The notes below the pieces were generated by a model that searched no databases, was not told where the DNA came from, and saw only the letters and a list, made by a program, of their open reading frames with translations. A program made the translations under genes and the position numbers. Below are positions 1 through 12,032 of a DNA stretch of 64,000 nucleotides, piece after piece; the first letter of the stretch is position 1, and each line of letters opens with the position of its first letter. Source of the DNA: Delphinus delphis (taxonomy: Eukaryota > Chordata > Mammalia > Artiodactyla > Delphinidae); NCBI RefSeq assembly GCF_949987515.2, contig NC_082688.1, positions 106,123,893-106,187,892 on the forward strand, read 5' to 3'.

Positions 1-479
1 TGGTTCTCACACAGTAGACATAAGAAAAACAAATAAAGAAGTCCTACAAATGCCCTACCTTATTTCCTGGAGAAAGTTTCTAGGCTGCAAAGCAAGGAGG
101 AGGAACCCAGGCCAAGTCTCACAGTCTCCATGGGTTCAGGAGATGGCACTGAGTCCAGGGATGCTGAGGAAGGTGGAATTCACAGAACAGAAGAAGGGAG
201 GAGAGAAACACTCAGAGAGTGGAAATTCCGGGGATCTGCAAAGGGTTCTCTTAAGTAATTGTCTGAGTACTGACCAGCATATGTGTGATTAAACAACCCG
301 AGGCCAGAAAAAGAATCACCTTGAAGAATTAGAGGGAACAATTCCCAGAGCTCACACAGGGTTGGGAATACTGCCCATTCTCATTACCTAGAATGGAAAA
401 TATAAAAACTCATTGAACATCAGGTAGAGTACTTCTGAAGACTTTACCTCATTAGTGGGGCAATTAATGTAGATTAAAA
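1..479. other. Unassigned intronic sequence
   Basis: I see no coding signature and no confident repeat family. It is purine-rich on the + strand and could be a decayed upstream part of the HAL1-like element that follows. Confidence 0.4.
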
Positions 480-1440
480 GTTTTTCTGGTCCAAAGTAAC
501 AATGCTTGAAAGCAAGAATCAAAAGGATATGTTATTTTTGCAAAGTAGCTTAATCTCTCAGAACAAAGTATATGAATACATAGGTAGGAATAACAAAATA
601 TCCAGCACCCAACAAGATAAAATTCACAATTTCTGGCGTCCAACAACATGCAGATAAGCAAGAAAATGCTATCTTTAATGAGAAAAATCAATTGATTGAA
701 AATGATATAAACTTGATGCAGATAATGACACTAGCACAGGTTTTAAAGCCATTAAAACTGTATTCAGTATGTTTAAGAAGCTAGAGGGAAGGTTGAACAT
801 GTGAAGTAGAAAGACAAAAAATATAAAAAAGACCCAGTCCATCTTTAAGAGATGAGTACTACAATGCCTGAGATTAAAAAATTGAATAATGTCAGAAAAA
901 ATCCAAATTTGATAAAGACTATAAAACCACTGCTCCACGAAGCTAAATGAACACCAAACACAAGAAACGTGAAGAAAAACATCACAACACATCATAATCA
1001 AATCAGTAAGATAAGTGACAAACAGAAAATTTTAAAAGCAGCCACAGGAAAGAAAAGATAATTTCATACAGGAGAACAAAAATACGAAGATGGCAGATTT
1101 CTCATCAGCAGCAATGCCAGCTAGGAGACAGTGGAGCAATATCTTTACTGAAAGAAAAAGAATTGTCATACTAGAATTCTTTGCCTGGTGAATACACCTT
1201 TCAAAAAGAAAGCAAAAATATTTTTTCAGATGTACAAAAGCTGGATGAATTCATCACCAGCTAGAAGGAAATGTTAAAGGAAGTCCTTCAAACAGAAAGA
1301 AAGAAGATGATGCCATCAGGAAATCTGGATCTCCACAAGGAATAAAGAGTACTAGAAATGTTAACTACATGTTAACTAAATATAAAGGTTTTTAAAGATT
1401 TAAATATCTTTAAAAGATAAACCACTGCTTAAAGCAAAAA
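480..1440 (+). mobile_element. HAL1-type (half-L1) ancient LINE, internally deleted
   Basis: Characteristic HAL1/L1-ORF1 wording is present in order: the aaaattcacaatttctggcg area near 618, the ttaaaagcagccacaggaaa area near 1031, the agacagtggagcaatatctt area near 1126, and the aaatgttaaaggaagtcctt area near 1271. The stretch that normally joins the coiled-coil part to the latter half is missing near 870-890, so the copy has an internal deletion. It is full of stops and clearly dead. Confidence 0.7.
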
Positions 1441-1507
1441 TAATAAGTGTATTTTGAGGGTTATAAGATATGTAGAAGTAAAATGTTAGGCAAAAATAGC
1501 ACAAAGT

Positions 1508-3004
1508 CAAAATATGGATCAATGGAACAGGATAGAAAGCCCAGAGATAATTTATCCATGCAGCTATGGTCACCTAATCTATGACAAAGGAGGCCAGAAT
1601 ATACCTGGCCAGAATGGAGCAAAGACAGCCTCTTCAATAAATGATGCTGGGAAAACTGGACAGCTACATGTAAAAGAAGGAAATTAGAACACTCCCTAAC
1701 ACCATACACAAAAATAAACTCAAAATGGATTAAAGACCTAAATGTAAGGTGAGACAGTATAAAACTCTTAGAGGAAAACATAGGCAGAACACTCATTGAC
1801 ATAAATCGCTGCAAGATCTTTTTTGACCCACCTCCTAGAGTAATGAGAATAAAAACAAAAGTAAATATATGGGACCTAATTAAACTTAAAAGCTTTTGCA
1901 CAGCAAAGGAAACCATAAACAAGATGAAAAGACGACCCTCAGAATGGGAGAAAATATTTGCAAATGAAGCAACTGACAAAGGATTAATCTCCAAAATATA
2001 CAAACAGCTCATGCAGCTCGATATCAAAAAAACAAACAACCCAATCCAAAAATGGGCAGAAGACCTAAATAGACATTTCTCCAAAGAAAACATACAGATG
2101 GCCAACAAACACATGAAAAGATGCTCAACATCACTAATCATTAGAGAAATGCAAATCAAAACTACACTGAGATATCACCTCACACCAGTCAGAATGACCA
2201 TCATCACAAAATCTACAAAAAATAAATGCTGGAGAGGGAGTGGAGGAAAGGGAACCCTCTCGCACTGTTGGTGGGAATGTAAACTGATACGGCCACTATG
2301 GAGAACAGTATGGAGGTTCCTTAAAAAACTAAAAGTAGAACTACCATGTGACCTAGCAATCCCACTGCTGGGCATACACCCAGAGAAAACCATAATTCAA
2401 AAAGACACATGCACCCCAGTGTTCACTGCAGCACTATTTACCATAGCCAGGACATGGAAACAACCTAAATGTCCATCAGCAGAGGAATGGATAAAAAAGA
2501 TATGGTACATATATACAATGGAATATTACTCAGCCATAAAAAGTAACAAAATTGGGTCATTTGTAGAGATGTGGATGGACCTAGAGACTGTCATACAGAA
2601 TGAAGTAAGTCAGAAAGAGAAAAACAAATATCATATATTAATGTATATATGTGGAATCTGAAAAAACTGGTATAGACAATCTTGTTTACAAAGCAGAAAT
2701 AGAGACACTGAGGTAGAGAACTAACATATGGATATCGAGGGGGAAGGGAGATGGGATGAATTGGGAGATGGGGATTGACATATATACACTATTGATACTA
2801 TGTGTAAAATAGATAACTAATGAGAACCTACTGTATAGCCCAGGGAACTCTACTCAGTGCTCTGTGGTGACCTAAATGGGAAGGAAATCCAAAAAAGAGG
2901 GGATCTATGTATACATATAGCTGATTCACTTCGCTGTACAGTAGAAACTAACACAACATTGTAAAGCAACTATACTCCAAAAAAAATGTAAAAAAAAAAA
3001 AAAA
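1508..3004 (+). mobile_element. 5'-truncated L1: ORF2 C-terminal part plus 3' UTR and poly(A)
   Basis: The copy starts inside ORF2 (a Gln-Trp-Asn-Arg-Ile segment) and continues through the C-terminal domain. A broken frame at 1843-2661 still reads typical L1 text such as [19 protein letters not shown] and [20 protein letters not shown] roughly 340-bp 3' UTR and a poly(A) tail to 3004 follow. The frame is interrupted near 1740 (TGA) and elsewhere. It is the same broad family as the copy at 34885-37231 but more diverged. Confidence 0.9.
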
Positions 3005-3079
3005 GAAAGTAACAGAGGCAGTACAAAGATGTGGTTAAGAGCAGAGTCCTGGAACCAGACTATGGAGAAATAAAAAATA

Positions 3080-4382
3080 AAAGCACACAATATATACTAT
3101 TAAAAAAAATAGCGCAGAGTCTGGAAGGAGAGACTTGTAGTCTTCCACTTTGTAAGTGGAAGAAGGATAGTGTTTTCCAAACATGGTGCTGGAACAATTG
3201 TATTTGCAGCAAACAACTACAAATTACCGCCACCACAACAAAACCAAAACAACTTTGATCCATATCTCGCACCATATACAAAACATAAGATGAATCATAG
3301 CCCTAAATTTAAAACCTAAAACTATAAAACATCTAGAGGGAAATATAGGAGAAAATCTTTGTGACTTGGGTTAGGTAAAGATTTTTTTTGATACAACACC
3401 AAAAACATGATCCATAAAAGAAAACACTGATAATTCGGACTTCATCAAAATTAATTTGTGCTCTTTGAAAGTCATTGTTAAGAGAATGAAAGACAAGCCA
3501 CAGATTGGGATAAAATATTTTCAAGTATGTATCTGATAAGGTGTTTGTATCCAGAATATATAAAGAACTCCAAATTCAATAATAAGAGGCAATACAATTT
3601 AAAAATGGAAAAAATTGAACACTTTACCAGAGAAGGTGTACAAATGGCAAATTATCACATGAAAAGATACTCAACATTATTAGACATTAAGAAATTCAAA
3701 TTAAAACCACGATAAGATACTATTACACATATTTTGACAATGGCTAAAATTAAAAGTACTGACCATGACAAGGGTTTGTGTGGATACGACAACTGAGCTC
3801 TCATACATTGCTGGTAGGGAATGTAAAGTGTTACAGCCACTTTGGAAAAAGTTTGGCAGTTTACCAGCCATTCCACTCCCAGGTATTTATCCAGGAGAAC
3901 TGAAAGCATATGTACATACAAAGACCTGTACGTGAATAATCACAGTAGCTTTATTTTAATAGTGAGAGGCTGCAGAGAACCCACATATCCATCAACAGGT
4001 CAGTGAGTAAACAAATTTGGCATATCCAATCAATGGAACACTGCTCAGCAATAAAAGGAAGCAACTGTTGATACACACAACAACATGGCTGAGTTACCAA
4101 AAAAGAGTACACACGACATGATTCCAATTGTATAAAATTCTAGAAAAATACACATGACAGAATGTAGATCAGTGTTTGCCTGGGGCTTTAGGATGGGGGC
4201 TGGGAGTGGTGAGAAGGGGAGATTTAAAAGGCGTATGAGGAAACTTTTGTAAATGTTCATTATCTTGATTGTGGTGATGATTTCATGGCATATACACGTG
4301 TCAAAACTGATCAGATTGTACAGTTTAAATATATACCATTTATGGTATGTCAATTATACCTTAATAAAACTGGTTTTAAAAG
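3080..4382 (+). mobile_element. Old L1M-type LINE, ORF2 3' end and 3' UTR
   Basis: It is heavily decayed but readable: the region near 3441-3570 corresponds to the ORF2 segment that includes the aagccacagattgggataaa area. It is followed by the L1M-style 3' UTR (gcctggggctttaggatggg near 4178) and a terminal aataaaactggttttaaaa at about 4362-4380. Many stops and indels make it older than the copy just upstream. Confidence 0.8.
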
Positions 4383-4699
4383 GATCTAAGCCAAATCCTT
4401 ACTGATGCTGAATTGAGGCCAGAGAGGTTAGGAGGCATGGATTCTAGATGGATCCATGTTCATCCTAGTGATCACAGCTTGCTTCTCTGCATTCATATGT
4501 TTGTTGATACATTCTAGACATTTCCTGAGACTGAGATCAGGCTCAGTGGTCTGTGTTTTAGCTGAATCTCTAGCAAGGTTCCTGAACTCAGCTAGATGTT
4601 TAGTAGCTCATTTCTTGACAGGAATTTTTAAATTCTTAAGTAGTATGTTGAAAACTTCTCCTCCTTGAATTTCTGCATTAGAAGTCACAAGGGGATGGC
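4383..4699. other. Unassigned intronic sequence
   Basis: No gene or recognisable repeat is seen between the L1M tail and the MIR that follows. Confidence 0.5.
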
Positions 4700-4865
4700 G
4701 GAGATATGTTTATTGAGCTCCTATGTAAGATACCTAGCAAACCTGTGAGGTGTGTATCACCATCCCCACTTTTCCGAATGAGGACACTGAAGCTTAGATG
4801 GGTCTAGTACCTCGGCGGAAGTTACACAGTAAACGCAGAGATGGAATTAGAATCCAGAACCATCT
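4700..4865 (-). repeat. MIR SINE relic
   Basis: The order of blocks matches antisense MIR: a 'tattgagc-cctat' start, 'accatccccacttt', 'gaggacactgaagc', 'gttacacag' and 'aatccagaacc'. Confidence 0.75.
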
Positions 4866-6864
4866 CATGGCAACACTCATGCCAGTTTCTCTGCTTCATG
4901 CAGCAGACCTCGATCGGGATCCATTTTTTCCTAGCAACTGGCTGTAGAAGAGAAGAATATAGATTCATCCTGGTGGGAGTCACCCGGTCTCTGTAGCCAA
5001 CATGGGTGGTCCTCTAATGAGATTGCTCCTTGGAAGTTCCCTAACACAGAGTCAGTAATTTCAGACCATTAGGAATATGTCCTTCCTTGCCCTGACGTTC
5101 ACTATCAGCTGGTGACTCCTGAAATTTCTTAATCACCTCACAACAGCTCACAGTGTGAACTTCCGTTTAAAGTTTCCATGTTCAGGCATATTTCTCATCT
5201 CTCTAGTCTGAACGTATAAAACAGGGCTAGTACCCAAAGATGAGCCAAAGTTTAGAGGGCTACTGAGCAGATGAGAACTCATCCATCTTTTTGCCTCATT
5301 ATAGGTTAAGCATTTCTCTGTTTTCCAGCATTTTCTCTGGCTCCACTGAGACAGAGGGAAATCTTAGGGCAGTCTCATGATGGTTTGTCCCTTTCAAATC
5401 TTATTTGGAGAAGGTGGATGGAGAAATCTCAAACAGTTGGTAGGGCAGTTCTTTTCAAGAATGCCCCAAAGCCCAGTCCTCAGTAATCAGTTTAGAGAGT
5501 GTTATGGAAGAATTTTAAGCACAAGATGTTGCATCTGAGCCGGTTATTCTCTTTTCACCCCCTACAGCAAGTCTATTGCTTACTTTCCTGGGATGTGAAG
5601 ACAGCCAAATAATGTTAATAATTTATCCTCCTAGTTTTTCCAAAGCCAAGTGGAAGGCACAGTGAACTTCGCAACACGTATTGAATCAATGTGAAAAAGA
5701 GCTCTGGATTTTTGATGATTTGGAGCCCTATGCTCACCCGGGGTTCCACGGAATTCTGTGGCTCCCTTGAAACTGATCTTTCCATACGTCTCTGGTCCCC
5801 CGTGTGTCCTGTCAAGACACCCATGCGGCCTTGTGCTCACCCGACCGGCTTCATTTCCTTCCAGGACAATTGGCAGGACCCAGGCTCATCTCCTCACAGC
5901 CCTCAGCGTAGACCAAGCTTCTTCTTATTTCTGGGTCTTGGGCTGGCATGCTCCACTGCCCACCAGATGCACCGCACACACACACTGTGTTCCATAGTCT
6001 TTGATTGTTTTGCTGTAACTTCTTGTGCATCAGTCTTGAAAAGAGAAAGTGCTTCCGTGTCAGGTAGATCTAGGTTTAACTCATAAGATGGCATTCACTG
6101 TACTAGGATGGGGACCTAGTTGAAACATGAGACCGTCTTATTTCTGAATCCCAGTATCTAGTACCTTGCCTGATTCAGGGAAAGACGGATGAATGAATGG
6201 AAGGAAGAAAAGAAGGCAGGAAGTCAGAAAGAAGGACTTTAAGAACTTCGTTTTTCAATAATTTTTAATTGTTTTTGTTTCTCTCTACCACCCGCTCTGC
6301 AAGTCTTTCTTTCCCCCTTTTTAGTAACCCAGTGGGTGTGAGCTTGAGAGATACAAGATAATGTTAACAGGCTTGATTTTTCTCAAACTTCAGATCAGAG
6401 ACCAAGCGTGAAGACATTGCATTTGAAAGCGCTTCATGGGTAGGAGCAGGGGAAGGAGAATTCACTCAAAGAATTCACTCAAACAAACCCTTTCTTGGGT
6501 TTGTTTTCCATTGAAATGAAGAACTGGGGTGGACATGAGCAGAGTTAAAATTTAACTAGGAAGGTAATTCTGTTAAAGAAAAATGTAATAAACTGTTTAG
6601 TTAAAAACTGAACAGTACGTTTCTACACACATAAAATGAATCTGACCCTCTCTTTGGATTATTTATCTGTGAGACCCCTGCTGTATGAGTATCTGAGATA
6701 TTAATATAAATAATGCTTTTCTGGGGGAAAAGGGTCACTCCTAAAGTGTCTTGTGTGATGTCATTTGTTATTTTTATTTCAAAGTAGTTGTTCTGAACTG
6801 TTCTAAGATTATGAAAAGTTGTAAAAATAAAAGTATTTAACCCCTACATAATTTTTTATAGTCA
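4866..6864. other. Single-copy-looking intron
   Basis: I see no exon-like block with splice sites, no RNA gene and no confident repeat. It includes a short GGAA/GAAG-rich patch near 6195-6240. Confidence 0.5.
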
Positions 6865-7050
6865 ACAAAGCACTTTACAGGTTCCATCTCATTTGTTCCT
6901 CAAACAAACCTATAGGTTAGGCCCTTATAATCCTTGTTCTACAGAAGAGGTTTGAAGCTCAGAAAGAATAGGAAATTTGCATAAAACATGTCAGTGGCAG
7001 AGTCAGACCTAAAAACAAGCTCTTGCAGCTCTGAGTCCTAGGCTTCTGAC
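6865..7050 (-). repeat. MIR SINE relic
   Basis: Antisense MIR blocks in order: 'gcactttacagg', 'ctcatttg-tcctcaaa', 'cctataggttaggccc', 'gtcagtggcagagtcagacc' and 'ctcttgcagctctgag'. Confidence 0.7.
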
Positions 7051-8829
7051 AAGAGATTTAGTAAACAGGTTTTCCTCACATGTAAATTACTGTTTTGTGT
7101 TCATTATATAAACCAATAGAGGTTGAAAGAAATGGTGAAAAGTTTAATGATGCTAAACATCTATAAATGCAATGTATTAAAAATAATGAGAACAGAAAAG
7201 CCCTAGTTCTATAGGTTTCTCAATCTGCTGAGCATCAAATCGTATTTCCCAGTGAACCATCTGCTTTCAAATTTGAAGCGTCTATCCACTTAATAAGCCC
7301 CTTCATTAGTGAACCGAAAGGTTCATGCATTGGAATTAACCAAATACACACACGTGTATGTGGATATAGATGTATGGCTTTGGTTTAAGGTATTATACCC
7401 TCTCCTCAGGATGAACTGTGATGGAAAAATGCAATCAAAATAACGTTGTCCTTGAGTAGACTGGAGAGTTAATGCCTAGTCCAATATCACTCAAGACTCA
7501 AAGAAATCCGAACACAGGCTTTCATGTTTTGTCTCCATCCCCTAGTGTATCTCTTTAACACTTTCTTGTCTTCCTTCCTGGCCAGTCAGGGGTTTAGCCA
7601 GAGTGACCAGGAAGAGAGGGTATTGTTTCTGACATGAAGAACTTTTAGTTTTATTAGAACATCCAAGAAGGGATGTGACTAGAAGGTTGAAGCTGTAAAT
7701 TCAAAATTGAGAATTTTGTGCCCACAAAATTTGACTATAACTGTGTGAATAGCTCCCATCTTTCCAATGGACGGTTTGTTTGGGTTCGTACAATGGGAGA
7801 GGTGCAGTGAGTCTGGGGTAGGGCTAATGCCCACGAAGTTACTCCTCTTTAAAGCTGTCCACAGTGTGTTGGCGACAGCCCAGACCTGCACAAGAAGACA
7901 GGGACAACAGTGGGAGGAGCCACATCAGTATTACAGTGTTACAGTGAACAGGCGATCAAGTTAGAATGTAGAATCGAGGGGTCATGGCTTCAGGGAAGGG
8001 CCCATAAATCCCCATCCCCGATCGCAGTAGTAGTATGAACTCTAATTGTATAAATGATGCATGGATTATTTTTTATAGAAATTCATTGCCTTATATACTT
8101 GCCCAGAATGACAGCCATGTGCATCTTTTCTGCCCAACCACACAATTGTGTGAAGTCTTCCAGATGTTTCTACCCCTTAGGTTGTCATGTCACTACAAAA
8201 GCAGCTCTAAAAAATCGATGTAAACTTAAGGGTTTCATTGTATAATCCTTATACCAGATGATTTGTGAAAATATGATCCGTGAAAGAGCCCACTGTTAAA
8301 CCATATCCTTGGAGTGATTCTTAATTATTCCCACTCTGTTTCCTAAAAAGCCACTTTTTATCTGTAAGCAACAATTTTCCATGATCCTGTGATAATTCAG
8401 AGACCTCCAAGTAAACACACAGATATTAGTCTTCAGTGTACAAGGCGTATGTAATCTTAGTAAAACTTATTGAAAAATATAAATAAATCATACCTGCAGG
8501 TTCTCTTTTACTCACATACTAATTTCTCTTTCAAAAAAAGAAAACTTAAATAGATTTAAACAACTACACATGGAGACAGTGTTTTTCGGCATCTTGTTCT
8601 GAATGGAGAGGGGTCTGACTTGATCAAAAATCAGCCATCCGGCAATATTTTTTCTTCGTGGAGAATGTTTCAGAAGGAACAGTGATGCAACCGTCTTGCC
8701 ATTATGCAAATGGATGTTAGGACAAAAGGATGGGAAGTAGTCATACGGGAAAAGCCCTACTTGTAAGGGAAGGAGGGAAAATTGAAAACAAAGAACATTC
8801 TGGAATGTATATTTATCCAGTCTCTTACC
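7051..8829. other. Single-copy-looking intron
   Basis: Open frames here are short and show no family signature. No repeat was confidently assigned. Confidence 0.45.
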
Positions 8830-8950
8830 CTCCACTAGAATGTGAGCTCTGTGAAGGCAGGGTTTTCTTTCATTCACTGCTATATCTTCAGCATCTGAAA
8901 AAGTACTCAGCATGTATTAGGTGCTTAATAAATAATATTTATAATACATA
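8830..8950 (+). repeat. L2 LINE 3' end
   Basis: It shows the typical L2 terminus: 'ccactagaatgtgagctctg', 'gaaggcagggtt', 'attcactgctatatcttcag' and 'taggtgcttaataaata'. Confidence 0.8.
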
Positions 8951-9130
8951 CTGTATACTGTAAATAATACTTATATATTGTACACCATAAGACTACTACT
9001 ATAATACTTAAATGAATATATAACTTAGAAAGAAATGAAATAGATATACTAATTTGGTATTAATCAATGCTTATTGGAGGCATGGGCTGGTTTATTTTTA
9101 TTATATAATATTAATTTAATATTTTGATGT
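8951..9130. repeat. AT-rich low-complexity stretch
   Basis: The sequence is dominated by tata/aata words with many short TATA-like strings. There is no further structure that I can support. Confidence 0.6.
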
Positions 9131-9489
9131 CATTATTGGTATTGGCTCTTTAAGCCGCTTGGTTCCTGGTCCCCATGTGACCTTTGTGCATTGAGGAGAG
9201 GAAGGGACTCTGAAGGTGGGACAATGGCATTTCTAGGAAGTCAGCTAAGCTGGGGGCTTGAAAATATGGAACTGTTTGTTTTGGAAAGTTGCATCTTTTA
9301 CTGGAGGAGTTTGGGGGCACTTGTTAAAACTGAAACTGATGCTTGAATGATGCAGTAAACATGTGTGAAGTTCATTTTACAACAACATGGGGATCTATAG
9401 GGGATCTATGGCAGGCCTGTGGCTGTTTAACTTGGGGACTCTATCATTCAGTTAGAAATTGACCAGCATCTACACTTTAGCTGCTGTGA

Positions 9490-9745
9490 CAGGGTGGAAA
9501 GTGTGCTGGGCTGATTTTAAGTGCTAGGTTTTTCTTTGATTAGGTGCATGACCTTAGGCAAACTCTTTAAACTCTCTGAGCATCAGTCACTTTGTCATTT
9601 ATTAGGCAACTCCTGTGTGCAAAGCACTAGGCCAGGCACTTCCACGTATATTATTCCATTTCCTTATCTGCCAGTCAAGGGACGGTAACACCTGCCACAC
9701 AGAATGTCTCATTAGGATCCAAGGAAACAGTGTGTATCACAGTGC
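9490..9745 (+). repeat. MIR-like relic(s)
   Basis: 'gtgcatgaccttaggcaaac', 'ctctttaaactctctgagca' and 'tttgtcattt' fit sense MIR. The following 'caactcctgtgtgcaaagca' resembles the opposite orientation, so two abutting relics are possible. Confidence 0.45.
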
Positions 9746-10010
9746 TTTGCAAGCGATACATGGTTATGACTTAAATATCTGCATAGAAAAATGCATATTT
9801 GCAGAGCATCTACTGCGATGCAAGGCCTGTGATAAATTTACCTTAAGTTCAAAGATATTTGTTACAATTAAAATAGGCAAAGCAAAACAGAGACGTTGCA
9901 CGCTTGTTTAAGGAGAGTGGTGTCAGGATGCAGTTAAAACAAGCACTTAGCAGGACACGAGTCATGGAGAATGTGTGGCACTGGCCTCGTTGCCCAGGCC
10001 ACCCCAGTAA

Positions 10011-10033
10011 TCCTCTGCTTTCTGCTTTCCCAG
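10011..10033 (+). other. MSRA: Splice acceptor of the MSRA exon
   Basis: A pyrimidine-rich tract from about 10011 runs into CAG at 10031-10033, immediately before the exon. Two earlier AGs in this neighbourhood (in cccag contexts near 9997 and 10006) lack a comparable tract, so 10033 is the best boundary. The resulting phase matches the split glycine codon known in the mammalian gene. Confidence 0.93.
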
Positions 10034-10140
10034 GCTTGCGCCAAGGCAACGACCACGGCTCTCAGTACCGCTCTGCGATCTACCCGACCTCTGCTGAGCA
10101 CATGGAGGCCTCCCTGAGGTCCAAAGAGGACTACCAGAAG
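10034..10140 (+). CDS. MSRA: MSRA penultimate coding exon (methionine-S-sulfoxide reductase A), partial CDS
   Basis: MSRA reduces methionine-S-sulfoxide, free or in proteins, back to methionine, with electrons from thioredoxin; mammalian isoforms act in mitochondria, cytosol and nucleus. The exon is 107 nt. Its first two bases (GC) complete a split glycine codon (phase 1 entry), then 35 codons run without a stop to Gln-Lys and exit in phase 0. The translation starts LRQGNDHGSQYRSAIYPTSA and matches the family block after the Cys-containing GCFWG domain. The Asp of GNDHG and the Tyr of QYRS, five residues apart, correspond to the substrate-binding Asp129 and Tyr134 of bacterial MsrA (numbering from memory). 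The catalytic GCFWG cysteine and the C-terminal resolving cysteines lie in other exons outside the window. It is a genuine spliced exon rather than a processed copy, because intron sequence and consensus splice sites flank it directly. I am very sure of the family and fairly sure of the exon number. Confidence 0.96.
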
Positions 10141-10146
10141 GTAGGG
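10141..10146 (+). other. MSRA: Splice donor of the MSRA exon
   Basis: The exon ends AAG and is followed by GTAGGG, an acceptable GT donor (exonic AG, intronic GT, purine-rich +3 to +6). The frame leaves the exon in phase 0 after the lysine codon. Confidence 0.92.
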
Positions 10147-10344
10147 TCCCCTCTCCCTCCCGGACCCCACCTGTGGAGGCAGAGTCTGGTTCTTGGCACT
10201 TGGCACTGTGTCCTGTTTTCACATGTTTTGGAAATTTCTGTCAGCCTGTTGGAATTGAGCCTTTCTGCTCCATAGAAGAATAGGCCCTTATGCCATTTCT
10301 CTTTAAAGTCAAGTCCTCCAGATGAATATACAGCTTAACATATA

Positions 10345-10384
10345 ATCTCTCTCTCTCTCTCTGAGTCTCTCTTTTTTTTTCTCT
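10345..10384. repeat. (CT)n microsatellite and T-run
   Basis: Short CT array followed by a T9 run and ctctgcc, 200 bp into the intron. Confidence 0.85.
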
Positions 10385-10389
10385 GCCTG

Positions 10390-10962
10390 TCTTAATCTAC
10401 TCGGGCTGCCATAACAAAGTACTACAGACCGGGGTGGCGGGCGTGGAGGCTTAAACAACAGAAATCTATTGTCTCACAGTTCAGGAGGCTGGGAGTTTAA
10501 AATCATGGTGTTGGCCGGGCTGGATCCTTTGGAGGCTGTGAGGGCAGGATCTGCTCCAGGCCTCTCTCCTGGGCTTGTAGACCGCCGTCTTCTCCCTGTG
10601 TCTTCATATCATCTGCCCTCTATGTGTGCCTGTTTCTGTGTCCAAATGAACACCTTTATGACAACTCCGGTCATATTAGATTAGGGCCTTACCTAATGCC
10701 CATGTTTAACTTGATTATCTCTGTTAAAGACCCTATCTCTGGGAGGGAGGGAGATGCAAGAGGGAGGAGATATGGGGATATATGTATATGTATAGCTGAT
10801 TCACTTTGTTATACAGCAGAAACTAACACACCATTGTAGAGCAATTATACTCCAATAAAGAGGTTAAAAAAAAGACCCTATCTCCAGATAAGTTCACATT
10901 CTGAGTTCCTGGTAGTTGGAATTCCAACATCTTCTTGGGGACACAGAATTCAACCCATAGTG
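10390..10962 (-). mobile_element. MLT1-type MaLR LTR (antisense), split by an L1 tail
   Basis: The sequence follows the MLT1 antisense order: 'ctcgggctgccataacaaag', 'cttaaacaacagaaatctat', 'tctcacagttcaggaggctg', 'tcttctccctgtgtcttca', 'tcatattagattagggcctt', and after the insertion 'cagataagttcacattctga' and 'acacagaattcaacccatag'. The LTR predates the L1 insertion at 10740-10870. Confidence 0.8.
10740..10870 (+). mobile_element. Very short 5'-truncated L1 3' end with exact target-site duplication
   Basis: About 130 bp of L1 3' UTR ends in ccaataaagaggttaaaaa. It is bounded by a perfect 14-bp direct repeat, aaagaccctatctc, at 10726-10739 and 10871-10884. The insertion lies within the MLT1 LTR. 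Confidence 0.93.
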
Positions 10963-11454
10963 CTCTCTCTCTTGCTTGTAACAGTAGATTGAATTATAAT
11001 AAAAATACTTCTCAGAAATATAGATGTTACATCATGAAATAATTATTTTTCACCATTAACTTGTATTATATTTTTAAAATCTCCTCTGATAGAGATTTAG
11101 TTCTTTTCAAAATAACTTGAGTTGCTTTAAATTTTAGAACTTTGTGATAGTGTTTAAATTTTAATTATCTTTATATTTTCTAGAGAGTTGGATCCACATT
11201 TAAGAGTAGAGCCAGGAGCTACAGTAATGCTGATCTATTTTAGAATTATGTAAAAAGTCTGCTACGCAGCCATTCTCAGGAATGTGTGGGTTCTCCACCT
11301 ATCCCTCTGGTGGCAGAGGTGGCAGTGAGGAGGGGGCAGGGACAAGAGTACACCTATTGAGAAAAAGGAGCAGGACATGCCACTCACAGTCAGTTCAACT
11401 CCGAAAAGCAGACAGGGCTAACGGAGATGCTGATAGGACCCCATTTATTCCTTA

Positions 11455-11945
11455 GCACGTCCCCTCCCTCCCTCCAAGGCTGTGAAGTCTGCTTGGATGA
11501 TAATAGTAGGCAACCTCGAGGATGGCCCTCAGTGGTTGCTGCCCACGTGGAATCTCCTATCCCTGAGTGTGGGCTGGATTTAATGACTCCCTCCGAATGA
11601 ATGACAGAAGCAATGGGATGTTACCTTTGAGATGAGTTCATTACAAGATTGTGGCTTCCATCCTGGGGGCCCTTTCTGTCTCACTGCCTCTTGGATCACT
11701 TGCCCTGGGGGAAGCCAGCTGCCATGTTGTGGGGCATCCCTGTATAAAGGCACACATGGCAAAGGGACCAAGGCCTCCAAGAGCCACATGCATGAGCTTG
11801 GAAGCCCCTCAACCCCAGTCAAGCCTTCAGTTGAGACTGCAGCCCCAGTTTGATAATTTGTCTGCAGCCTCACATTGGACCTCAAGCCAGAGGCACCCCA
11901 GCTGCACTGTGCTGCAGAAGCTACAAGAAAATAAACGTTTTGAAC
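11455..11945 (+). mobile_element. MaLR-like LTR (MLT1 group, subfamily unsure)
   Basis: Recognisable LTR blocks are 'gaatgacagaagcaatggga', 'cttggatcacttgccctggg', 'gaagccagctgccatgttgt', 'gcttggaagcccctcaaccc', and a closing 'agaaaataaacgttttgaac' with an AATAAA signal at about 11930. A 'tataaagg' TATA-like string sits at about 11741. Family assignment is from memory of solitary MaLR LTRs. Confidence 0.55.
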
Positions 11946-12032
11946 TCATTTGAGCCTGTTTATATTTCCATTCTAAAAAGCTTTTAAGTATAAATTATCC
12001 TTTCTCAGATCTCTTTTTATAATGACTTTTCT

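Larger units (their letters stand above)
1..10033 (+). other. MSRA: MSRA upstream intron (3' part)
   Basis: This is intron by position. No preceding MSRA exon (the block ending Asp-Pro-Thr-Gln before the split Gly) was found in any frame. It holds HAL1 and L1 copies to 4.4 kb, then mostly single-copy-looking sequence with MIR and L2 relics. Confidence 0.85.

Noticed and set aside
1843..2661. 272-codon open frame as a host gene
   Set aside because: It is the C-terminal part of L1 ORF2 in a truncated, frame-broken element, not a host gene.
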